A DNA stretch of 38,889 nucleotides, taken from positions 1 to 38,889 of the forward strand of contig MFYG01000008.1 in NCBI GenBank assembly GCA_001789045.1, written 5' to 3'. Below the pieces are notes generated by a model. It saw only the letters and a program-made list of their open reading frames with translations. It ran no database searches and had not been told where the DNA came from. The translations under genes and the position numbers were made by a program. This DNA comes from Candidatus Peribacteria bacterium RIFCSPLOWO2_12_FULL_55_15. Lineage in GTDB: Bacteria; Patescibacteriota; Gracilibacteria; Peribacterales; Peribacteraceae. Each line of letters starts with the position of its first letter. Position 1 is the stretch's first letter. Shown here in pieces: positions 33,223 to 38,889 of the stretch.

Positions 33223-34191
33223 ATGAATCCCCAGCAATCACTCATCGGCAGTAAATTAAAGATTACCCCACACTATGAGCGTGATTCTGATGTTGTGCTC
33301 TACCACGGGGACCGCTTGGAATTGATGCGATCTCTCCCAGAAAAATCTGTAAAGCTTGTTGTCACTTCACCTCCATATAATATTGGGAAGGAGTACGAAA
33401 AAAGGCAGGATTTAGAAACATATTTAGCAGCACAGGAGGAGACAATAAGAGAATGTGTCAGGGTACTAGCCGATGATGGAAGTATTTGCTGGCAGGTTGG
33501 CAACCACATTGCAAAAGATGGGGAAGTGTTTCCTCTGGACGCGCTGATTTATCAAATTGGGAAGAAGCTAGGTTTAAAACTAAGAAACAGAATTGTTTGG
33601 CATTTTGGGCATGGCCTTCATTGCACTAAGCGTTTCTCTGGCAGGCATGAAACCATTGTCTGGTTTACAAAAAATGATAACTACACATTCAACCTTGATC
33701 CAGTGAGAGTGCCACAGAAGTATCCTGGTAAAAGGAACTATAAGCAGAATGGAAATCACGGCCAGCTTTCATGCAATCCACTTGGAAAGAATCCTGCTGA
33801 TGTATGGGAGATACCTAATGTGAAAAATAATCATCCGGAAAAAACGATCCATCCATGCCAATTCCCCATTGAGCTGATTGAAAGATTGGTTCTTTCCATG
33901 ACGAACGAAAGTGACATTGTGCTTGATCCATACCTTGGTGCTGGCAGTGCTATCTGTGCAGCCGTTCTTCATAATAGAAGGGGATTTGGATCAGATATTA
34001 TGAAAGAGTATTTAGATGTTGCAAAAGAACGTATCGCGGAAGCCGCAAATGGTACTCTTCAGAAGAGAGAGATGGGTAAACCTGTCTACAGGCCAACTGA
34101 AAATACCAAATTAGCACAGATTCCTGAGGAGTTTGAACAGGCAAGGGAAAACCTATTTGGGGCCAGGACGGGCACCGTTGTATTTTCGTAG
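33223..34191 (+). CDS. DNA (cytosine-N4)-type methyltransferase of the RM system
   Basis: 322 residues, beta-class order: motif IV TSPPYN (48-53) comes first and motif I (LDPYLGAGSA, about 234-243) near the C-terminus, with HPCQFPIELIERLV (motif X-like) just before. SPPY rather than DPPY points to m4C, as for the BglII methyltransferase. It should protect the site cut by the neighbouring nuclease. Codon use is visibly more AT-rich than in flanking core genes, suggesting acquisition. The gene is convergent with the nuclease gene and overlaps it tail-to-tail by 39 nt. Confidence 0.92.
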   Translation: MNPQQSLIGSKLKITPHYERDSDVVLYHGDRLELMRSLPEKSVKLVVTSPPYNIGKEYEKRQDLETYLAAQEETIRECVRVLADDGSICWQVGNHIAKDGEVFPLDALIYQIGKKLGLKLRNRIVWHFGHGLHCTKRFSGRHETIVWFTKNDNYTFNLDPVRVPQKYPGKRNYKQNGNHGQLSCNPLGKNPADVWEIPNVKNNHPEKTIHPCQFPIELIERLVLSMTNESDIVLDPYLGAGSAICAAVLHNRRGFGSDIMKEYLDVAKERIAEAANGTLQKREMGKPVYRPTENTKLAQIPEEFEQARENLFGARTGTVVFS

Positions 34192-34824
34192 CTTGATAGA
34201 TTTCCGAGCTGTCTTTCGATCGTTTTTGAAGAGCCCTCGCAACTCCTGACACTTACTTTTCTCAGAGGAAGTAAGTCCGATACCTATGATGTAAACAGGA
34301 ATGTCGATGTTGCTTTCCCCACGGTGTTCTAGGTCTACAAGTAGTTGATCAAAAGATGACACACCAGTAGACATCTCTTTGACAAGCTCTGCACTGGGAA
34401 CCACTTCAATGCCGCATTCGATATATCCAAGATTCTTGAAGATGATCATTTTTGAGAATATGTCGTACCCCATGAAGGCGTACTTTCCGAATTGGATTTC
34501 CAGCCCTACTGTATTTTTGATCCCATCCATTTCTCTGAATCTTCCTTTGCCAAATGCGTGTCGCGGCTCTGCATATTTTTTGCGCTTTCCACTCGCCTTT
34601 TTTGTCCAACCATTTTTGTGTAATGCTACCTTGAGTCCATCATTCATATCTCTTGGAGAAAAAAGCAACTTCCCTTTCATGGTCTTTTCACTGCTTTCTT
34701 TTGTAAGGCATGCAGCTGCATCAAGATGCTTAATAGCATCAATCACTTCTCCGAGCTCGCGCGGATGCTTGCCTTGAATGAACTCTTTGCCATTCTTAAA
34801 CGAATAGGTATTAACGATCTGCAT
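34153..34824 (-). CDS. BglII/BstYI-family type II restriction endonuclease
   Basis: 223 residues from MQIVNTYSFKNGKEFIQGKH. Family blocks are EVIDAIKHLDAAACLTKESSEKT, KGKLLFSPRDMNDGLKVAL, VGLEIQFGKYAFMGYDIFSKMIIF, GIEVVPSAELVKEMSTGVSSFDQLL and PVYIIGIGL. The active site Asp100-x8-Glu109-x-Gln111 has the D, E, Q spacing of BglII. Relatives cut AGATCT or RGATCY, so a GATC-centred hexamer is the likely target. The start overlaps the controller gene by 14 nt, so C and R form one transcript. A longer in-frame start at 34851 is possible. Confidence 0.9.
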   Translation of the reverse strand: MQIVNTYSFKNGKEFIQGKHPRELGEVIDAIKHLDAAACLTKESSEKTMKGKLLFSPRDMNDGLKVALHKNGWTKKASGKRKKYAEPRHAFGKGRFREMDGIKNTVGLEIQFGKYAFMGYDIFSKMIIFKNLGYIECGIEVVPSAELVKEMSTGVSSFDQLLVDLEHRGESNIDIPVYIIGIGLTSSEKSKCQELRGLFKNDRKTARKSIKLRKYNGARPGPK

Positions 34825-35029
34825 CTTTGAAAAACGAAGAAAGAGGGACACTAAGTGCTTTGGAGAGCTTCTCGATGTTTGCCAGCGTAATGTTCTTCTC
34901 GGCTCTTTCGATCATTCCGATATACGTTCGGTGTAATTTGGCTTTCTCGCCCAATTCTTCTTGGGACCAGCCTTTCTCTTGGCGTAATTGCCTAATCTTC
35001 TTCCCGAAGTTTTTTCGCAAGGATGACAC
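34811..35029 (-). CDS. RM controller (C) protein, XRE family
   Basis: 72 residues from GTG. An HTH_3 domain fills the protein: FGKKIRQLRQEKGWSQEELGEKAKLHRTYIGMIERAEKNITLANIEKLSKALSVPLSSFF. Size, position and the overlap with the nuclease gene match controller proteins, which first activate and then repress their own operon so that methylation comes before cutting. Repeated ACTAT motifs upstream (35050-35076) are the likely binding sites. Confidence 0.9.
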   Translation of the reverse strand: MSSLRKNFGKKIRQLRQEKGWSQEELGEKAKLHRTYIGMIERAEKNITLANIEKLSKALSVPLSSFFKDADR

Positions 35030-35049
35030 GTATAAAATTTAGAAGGTTG

Positions 35050-35076
35050 CATACTATAGTTCTACATACTATGATT
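35050..35076 (-). promoter_or_regulatory. Candidate C-boxes of the controller-nuclease operon
   Basis: CATACTAT occurs at 35050-35057 and 35065-35072 with the symmetric ACTATAGT (35053-35060) between. The 15-nt centre distance and the ACTATAGT core fit known C-box tandem operators. They lie 21-47 nt upstream of the GTG start. Confidence 0.5.
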
Positions 35077-35174
35077 AGCATCATGAAGAAAAAGTTTGCG
35101 TTTGGCGGACCGAAGAACGTTCGAGACGATCGTTTTCCGGGTTCTTTGGCGGTTTTCCGAAACGGCCAGTCGTC

Positions 35175-35221
35175 GGAGCTGCGGCGGCTGGTGCCCCCAA
35201 AATTTCAGCCGCCGCAGCCGG
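35175..35221 (+). repeat. 47-nt hairpin repeat, right copy (inverted)
   Basis: Exact reverse complement of 31106-31152; stems at 35178-35189 and 35207-35218. In the recombinase frame it would encode an Ala-rich run (GAAAAGAPKISAAAAGG), and it sits exactly where recombinase similarity begins. Confidence 0.9.
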
Positions 35222-35621
35222 AGGTGCTAAGCGGAAACTGGAGAAGCTCCTCGACATGAAGCTGGAGGGAATGATCGAGGCCGGGGAATATGTCCAGAAG
35301 AAGAACAAGCTTTTCCAGCGAAAAGCAGACCTCGACCAGAGAATCCGAGACAGCGAACGAAACGGCAATGAGTGGCTCGAACCGATGCGGGAGTTCATTA
35401 TGTGCAGTTGCCAAGCCAAAAAACTGCTTTCACAGGATGATCCGCAGGAATTTCGCGCATTTCTCAAAACGATCGGCTCGAACGTTCTTCTCAAAGGACA
35501 AACACTGCGGCCGCAAGCCGCGAAGGGCTGGCGCGTAATGCTCCAAAACCGGCGATTTCGTAATTGGCAGCCCCACGGGGAGTCGAACCCCGGTTCACGG
35601 ATTGAAAACCCGCTGTCCTAA
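35222..35621 (+). pseudogene. Remnant of a large serine recombinase (C-terminal part)
   Basis: The frame reads KRKLEKLLDMKLEGMIEAGEY, QKKNKLFQRKADLDQRI, NEWLEPMREFIMCSCQAKKLLSQDD and FLKTIGSNVLLKG, the coiled-coil and C-terminal pattern of large serine recombinases. The catalytic serine domain and zinc ribbon are missing, so it cannot be active. The final residues (WQPHGESNPGSRIENPLS) are read through the antisense of tRNA-Glu, so the gene once ended at the tRNA, its likely attachment site. The remnant implies past integration of the island. Confidence 0.75.
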
Positions 35622-35639
35622 CCACTAGACGATGGGGCC
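35565..35639 (-). tRNA. tRNA-Glu (UUC)
   Basis: 75 nt including encoded CCA. Acceptor GGCCCCA pairs with TGGGGCT, the D arm is GTCTAGTGGTTAGGAC, and the anticodon loop TTTTCAA carries TTC at positions 34-36. The T arm is CGGGG-TTCGACT-CCCCG, discriminator G. A TAGAAT -10-like box lies upstream on the minus strand. It is intact, and a recombinase remnant runs into its 3' end. Confidence 0.96.
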
Positions 35640-35771
35640 AAGGCTGGACGTATTCTACTCGCTATCATCCATGTGGTGCACACGCATTTGCGTATCCCAC
35701 GCCCGGTAGAAATCCACCTCTTCCTGTGCTGAGGAAAAAACGGGGAGTGACACGTCGGGAGCATACTATGA

Positions 35772-35804
35772 TTGTCAACGCGTATCCATACCGTATAGGA
35801 TACG
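35772..35804 (+). promoter_or_regulatory. Promoter with inverted repeat before the FmdB-like gene
   Basis: TTGTCA (35772-35777) and TATAGG (35794-35799) with a 16-nt spacer. CGTATCC (35781-35787) and GGATACG (35798-35804) form a 7-bp inverted repeat over the spacer and -10, a possible operator. Confidence 0.4.
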
Positions 35805-35816
35805 GAAGCCATTCCT

Positions 35817-36110
35817 ATGCCACGGTACGATTTTCACTGCACGGCATGCGACGATGTTTTTGAGGCCACTGTGCCATTCGAAACAGATGGACTTCCGCCA
35901 TGCCCACGGTGCGGGAACAGGACCGCGGAGAAAGTCATTACGCCGCCGATGGGCATCCACTTCCGCGGCAGCGGCTTCTATAAGACGGATAGTCGCCAGC
36001 CGCAGAAAAGAAAATCTGAAGGACCCCCGCCAACGACCAAGTCCCCGGAGAAGAGCACGCCTAGAACGCCCTCACCCTGCCCTCTCCCAAAGGGAGAGGG
36101 AAATAGTTGA
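35817..36110 (+). CDS. FmdB-family zinc-ribbon protein
   Basis: 97 residues. The N-terminal FmdB/CxxC_CxxC_SSSS ribbon is MPRYDFHCTACDDVFEATVPF and then PPCPRCGNRTAEKVITPPMGIHFRGSGFYKTDS, binding one zinc ion through two Cys pairs; the motif GSGFYKTD is characteristic. A hydrophilic Lys/Pro tail follows. The last residues (PSPCPLPKGEGNS) are encoded by a perfect palindrome, so the C-terminus has been extended or replaced by a repeat. Role is unknown; relatives are proposed regulators. Confidence 0.88.
   Translation: MPRYDFHCTACDDVFEATVPFETDGLPPCPRCGNRTAEKVITPPMGIHFRGSGFYKTDSRQPQKRKSEGPPPTTKSPEKSTPRTPSPCPLPKGEGNS
36080..36100. repeat. Palindrome encoding the FmdB-like C-terminus
   Basis: CCCTCTCCC (36080-36088), loop AAA, GGGAGAGGG (36092-36100). 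No T tract, so a repeat rather than a standard terminator. It resembles the CCCTCTCC/GGAGAGGG elements at 11135 and in pyrG. Confidence 0.65.
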
Positions 36111-36188
36111 AAACTCCCTCTCTCCTGACTGGAAAGGGAATACAAACGAAAGCTCCCAAAACAGACAAAAAAAGCGTACAATAGGAGG

Positions 36189-36614
36189 ATGCCGAAACAA
36201 AATCACACGCTCCTCCATCTCCTCATAGAACGCGTGAATGCGCTCTCCTACGAAACGCTCGCCTTCCTCTGGATCGGCGTGATCCTCGGCAGTACGGGGC
36301 TCTACTTCATTGTCGGTTCCTCCCCGGTGCATGGCCTCACGACCATCGCGAACCTCACCCCTCATGAACAATTCTGGAACAGCCTCTACTTCAGTGTCAT
36401 CACCGCGACAACGGTCGGATATGGTGACATTACTCCGCTCGGTTTTTCCCGTGTCGTCGCAGCCACCGAGAGCGTCACGGCATTCGCCATCTTCGCCATC
36501 CTCGTCGCGAAGCTGGTATCCAACAGGCAGGAAACACGCATGGAGCGCATCGAGCAGCTGATGCTACGGAATGCTTCCGAAGGGAAATTATATCGAGGGA
36601 GAAAACACCGGTGA
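36189..36614 (+). CDS. Two-TM potassium channel
   Basis: 141 residues. Helix 1 (AFLWIGVILGSTGLYFIVGS), a pore loop with the selectivity filter TATTVGYGDITP, and helix 2 (VVAATESVTAFAIFAILVAKLVSN), then a charged tail (QETRMERIEQLMLRNASEGK). This is the minimal KcsA-like ion_trans_2 layout, forming a tetramer for K+ flux. No RCK or voltage-sensor domain is present. AGGAGG directly precedes the ATG but TACAAT (36177-36182) is only 6 nt away, so it may also be leaderless. Confidence 0.92.
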   Translation: MPKQNHTLLHLLIERVNALSYETLAFLWIGVILGSTGLYFIVGSSPVHGLTTIANLTPHEQFWNSLYFSVITATTVGYGDITPLGFSRVVAATESVTAFAIFAILVAKLVSNRQETRMERIEQLMLRNASEGKLYRGRKHR

Positions 36615-36628
36615 TCCCCCCCTCAGCG

Positions 36629-36673
36629 CAGGCATTCTTGCCTGCGGGCAGAACGGCCAGGCAAGAATGCCTG
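36629..36673. repeat. 16-bp perfect inverted repeat between channel gene and pnp
   Basis: CAGGCATTCTTGCCTG (36629-36644) and CAGGCAAGAATGCCTG (36658-36673) with a 13-nt loop. It lies between convergent genes; the only A/T tract (36679-36684) is on the wrong side for pnp and is A on the plus strand. Confidence 0.85.
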
Positions 36674-36693
36674 GCCTGAAAAAATAGATACGT

Positions 36694-38889
36694 TCATCGT
36701 CGCTGAAACCTCCCGCCCGGACGCGGAGGCCCCCCAAACGGACGAGGCCCGCGGGACGGGGCGACGAAGCCCGCAGGGGGAGCGGACATCTGCTTCAGAG
36801 AGAAACGTGTTTTTCCTTCCACCGCGTCGAACTCGACACACTTCGCCTCCAGCTCCTGCCCCATCTGCAACACATCCTCCACATTCTCCGTCCGCTGCCA
36901 CTGGAGTTCGGAAATGTGGATCATGGCATCTTTCCCACGGAGAAACTCCACAATCGCCCCCACGCCGGGAATGATGCGCACGACTTTGCAGGCATACACC
37001 TTCCCCACCTCCGGCTTCGCCACGATCCCCTGAATCCACTCCTTTGCTTTCTGCATTGCATCGCCGTTGACCGACGTGATGAAGATACAACCACTGTCTT
37101 CAATATCAATCTCAACGCCGAGTTCCTTCGTGATTTTTTGGATCATCTCACCTCCCTTGCCAATGACCAGACGAATATCCTCGGGATGGACCGTCACCGT
37201 CTCGATCCGCGGCGCGTAGGGGCTCAACTCCTTGCGCGGCTCGGGTATAGCTTGGAGCATGACCGCGAGGATATGCGCGCGGCCCGTGTGTGCGCGCTCG
37301 AGAGCCTCCGCAAAAACGGCGTCCGGCAGCCCTTTGATCTTGATGTCCATCTGGATCGCCGTAATCCCTTTCGCCGTTCCTGTCACCTTGAAGTCCATGT
37401 CGCCGCCAAAGTCTTCCTCGTCCTGGAGATCACTGAGAATCACGTACTTTCCCTTCGCCTCGTCCGATACGAGCCCAAGGGCAATGCCCGATACGGGCGC
37501 ACTGATCGGGACGCCTGCCGCCATGAGCGCGAGCGTGGAGCCGCAGCTCGCCGCCATCGAGGAAGAGCCGTTGCTCTCGAGAATTTCCGTGACGGTGCGG
37601 ATGGTGTACGGGAACGTTTCCTCTTTCGGAAGCACGGGCTCAAGCGCGCGTTGTGCGAGGTTCCCGTGCCCAATCTCACGATTGCCTACAAATAAGCGAT
37701 TGTTCGTCTCCCCTACCGAGAACGGCGGGAAATTGTAGTGGTGCATGTAGCGCAGCTCCGACTCCCCTTCCATTCCCTCGACGAGTTGCTTGTCGCCGGG
37801 AGCGCCGAGCGTGCAGGTCGTGAGCGCCTGCGTTTCCCCGCGCTGAAAGAGCGCGGATCCGTGGACGCGCTTGGGAAGCGGATCGAGCATGACAGAGAGC
37901 GGACGTATTTCATCAACTTTTCGTCCACTCATGCGCACGCCTTCCTCGAGAATGAGACGCCGCATTTCCTCCTTAATGATTTTGTCCACCAGATAGGCGC
38001 CGTGCTCGTAGAGCGATTCGAGCGTGGATTCGGGTCCGTTACCGAATTTTTCAATGAGCTTCGTCTCGGCCTCCCCCATGAGACGATTGAACAGGGAACG
38101 CCGCTCAAGCTTTTCCATAGGGGTACGGATCGCTTTGGTGATAGCGGGGAGTGCCCACTCCCGGAGATATGCGGCGGCCTCCTCATGCATGAATGGCGGC
38201 GTAACGGCAAATTTCTCCTTCCCCACCTCCTTCTGAATGTCGGCGAAAAACCGTGCGATCTTCTGCGCCCATTTCTTCCCAAACTCGATGGCGCGGAGAA
38301 CCTCCGCCTCCGGCACTTGATTGGCCCCAGCTTCAATCATCACGACACGGTCAATGGAAGCTGTAAGAAAGAGATCGAAATCACTTTTTGTTCGCGCTTC
38401 GCGCGAAGGATTGAGGACAAGTTCTCCTCCAATCATTCCAACACACACAGAACCGAGCGGCCCATCGCAGGGGCAGTCGGAGAGCGCGGTCGCGAGGTTC
38501 GCTGCATTCGCGGCAATGACATCGTGCTCATGCTCGAAGTCATACGAGAGGACCGTGCAGAAAATCTGAATATCATTGTAGAGCCCCTTGGGGAACATGG
38601 GCCGCAGCCCCCGGTCCACCATGCGGCCGAGGAGGACGTAATTATCCGACGGACGCCCCTCGCGCTTGCGGAAACGGCTCCCCGCAATCCTCCCCCCCGC
38701 GTAAAATTTCTCCTGATAGACCACCTGAAGGGGAAGAAAATCGATGGCATCTCGGGGTTTGGCACTCACGGTGCAGTTCCCAAGAACCACGGTATCACCC
38801 ATTTGGGCAACGACCGATGCATTCGCTTGATTTGCGAGAAGTCCGGTACGAATGATCAAGGGCTTGTCACCAAGCTCCAAAGCATATTC
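36694..38889 (-). CDS. pnp: Polyribonucleotide nucleotidyltransferase, 5' end outside window
   Basis: 731 residues are visible; the frame is open through the right edge (EYALELGDKPLIIRTGLLANQANASV), so only a few N-terminal residues are missing. Two RNase PH domains flank a helical linker: FLPLQVVYQEKFYAGGRIAGSRFRKREGRPSD in the first, and ALTTCTLGAPGDKQ, EILESNGSSSMAASCGSTLALMAAGVPI and ISDL-like ILSDLQDEEDFGGDMDFKVTGT in the second. A KH domain (VIGKGGEMIQKITKELGVEIDIED) and an S1 domain (VGKVYACKVVRIIPGVGAIVEFLRGKDAMIHISEL) follow, then a Gly/Pro/Arg tail. It degrades RNA 3' to 5' with phosphate. Confidence 0.97.
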   Translation of the reverse strand, partial: EYALELGDKPLIIRTGLLANQANASVVAQMGDTVVLGNCTVSAKPRDAIDFLPLQVVYQEKFYAGGRIAGSRFRKREGRPSDNYVLLGRMVDRGLRPMFPKGLYNDIQIFCTVLSYDFEHEHDVIAANAANLATALSDCPCDGPLGSVCVGMIGGELVLNPSREARTKSDFDLFLTASIDRVVMIEAGANQVPEAEVLRAIEFGKKWAQKIARFFADIQKEVGKEKFAVTPPFMHEEAAAYLREWALPAITKAIRTPMEKLERRSLFNRLMGEAETKLIEKFGNGPESTLESLYEHGAYLVDKIIKEEMRRLILEEGVRMSGRKVDEIRPLSVMLDPLPKRVHGSALFQRGETQALTTCTLGAPGDKQLVEGMEGESELRYMHHYNFPPFSVGETNNRLFVGNREIGHGNLAQRALEPVLPKEETFPYTIRTVTEILESNGSSSMAASCGSTLALMAAGVPISAPVSGIALGLVSDEAKGKYVILSDLQDEEDFGGDMDFKVTGTAKGITAIQMDIKIKGLPDAVFAEALERAHTGRAHILAVMLQAIPEPRKELSPYAPRIETVTVHPEDIRLVIGKGGEMIQKITKELGVEIDIEDSGCIFITSVNGDAMQKAKEWIQGIVAKPEVGKVYACKVVRIIPGVGAIVEFLRGKDAMIHISELQWQRTENVEDVLQMGQELEAKCVEFDAVEGKTRFSLKQMSAPPAGFVAPSRGPRPFGGPPRPGGRFQRR

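Noticed and set aside
36629-36673. Bidirectional terminator for the channel gene and pnp
   Set aside because: The stem is strong, but neither strand has a T tract following the hairpin in the direction of transcription.
1-38889. CRISPR array, rRNA genes, insertion sequences
   Set aside because: No regularly spaced repeats, no rRNA-like blocks and no transposase motifs were found; only repeats described above.
1-38889. UGA recoding (genetic code 25)
   Set aside because: Core genes end at TGA at expected lengths (for example hppA, pyrG neighbour, pnp), so TGA is a stop.

Overview
The window looks like a chromosomal piece of a Candidate Phyla Radiation (Patescibacteria) genome, most like the Peregrinibacteria/Peribacteria. 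This is inferred from gene content and style: tightly packed genes with overlapping ATGA/GTGA/TTGA junctions, a phosphoketolase plus acetate kinase pair, short forms of several housekeeping proteins, a serine recombinase remnant abutting a tRNA, and few Shine-Dalgarno sequences. TGA is used as a stop, so this is not the recoded (code 25) Gracilibacteria/Absconditabacteria. No 16S gene is present, so the placement is tentative. || Layout: 1-1007 (mostly minus) has a lipoprotein 5' part with an apparent frameshift, a duplicated scrap of the (p)ppGpp synthetase tail, and a RelE/AbrB-type toxin-antitoxin pair. 1101-2783 (minus) is a RelA/SpoT homologue. 2811-4474 (plus) is rplJ-rplL behind an L10-type leader with a clear attenuator, then a zinc-ribbon protein and a terminator. 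4504-7568 (plus) holds an LCP-family envelope protein, a membrane protein and lexA. 7565-12438 holds valS and proS (minus) with a PH-like membrane protein (plus). 12470-16672 (plus) holds a ribosome hibernation factor, a 7TM protein and an ATP-grasp/DUF1704 fusion. 16677-21324 is a minus operon: hppA, glycosyltransferase, L25, DUF3048. 21358-25225 (plus) holds uvrC, a small anchored protein and pyrG. 25377-26567 (minus) holds a PHP phosphoesterase and a small membrane protein. 26611-31052 (plus) holds ackA (frameshifted), xfp and a ferritin-like/VIT transporter. || 31053-35640 is an accessory island, partly more AT-rich than its surroundings. It is bounded on the right by tRNA-Glu(UUC), into whose 3' end a degraded large serine recombinase runs. 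It carries a retron-like module: a promoter under an 18-nt palindrome, a structured RNA resembling msr-msd, a 64-aa ORF, a XRE-type HTH gene and a reverse transcriptase with the retron signatures NAxxH and VTG. Beside it sits a BglII/BstYI-like restriction-modification system (m4C-type methyltransferase, nuclease with D-x8-E-x-Q, controller protein and candidate C-boxes). A 47-nt hairpin repeat occurs in opposite orientations at both ends of the island. I consider the retron-like module the best candidate for an undescribed system. || 35641-38889 returns to core genes: FmdB-type zinc ribbon, a two-TM potassium channel and pnp (5' end cut by the window). || Two genome-wide habits show up. First, at least nine start codons lie 6-7 nt after a good -10 box, which predicts leaderless mRNAs. 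Second, GC-rich palindromic repeats have entered or extended coding sequences (pyrG, a glycosyltransferase, the C-termini of proS and the FmdB protein).
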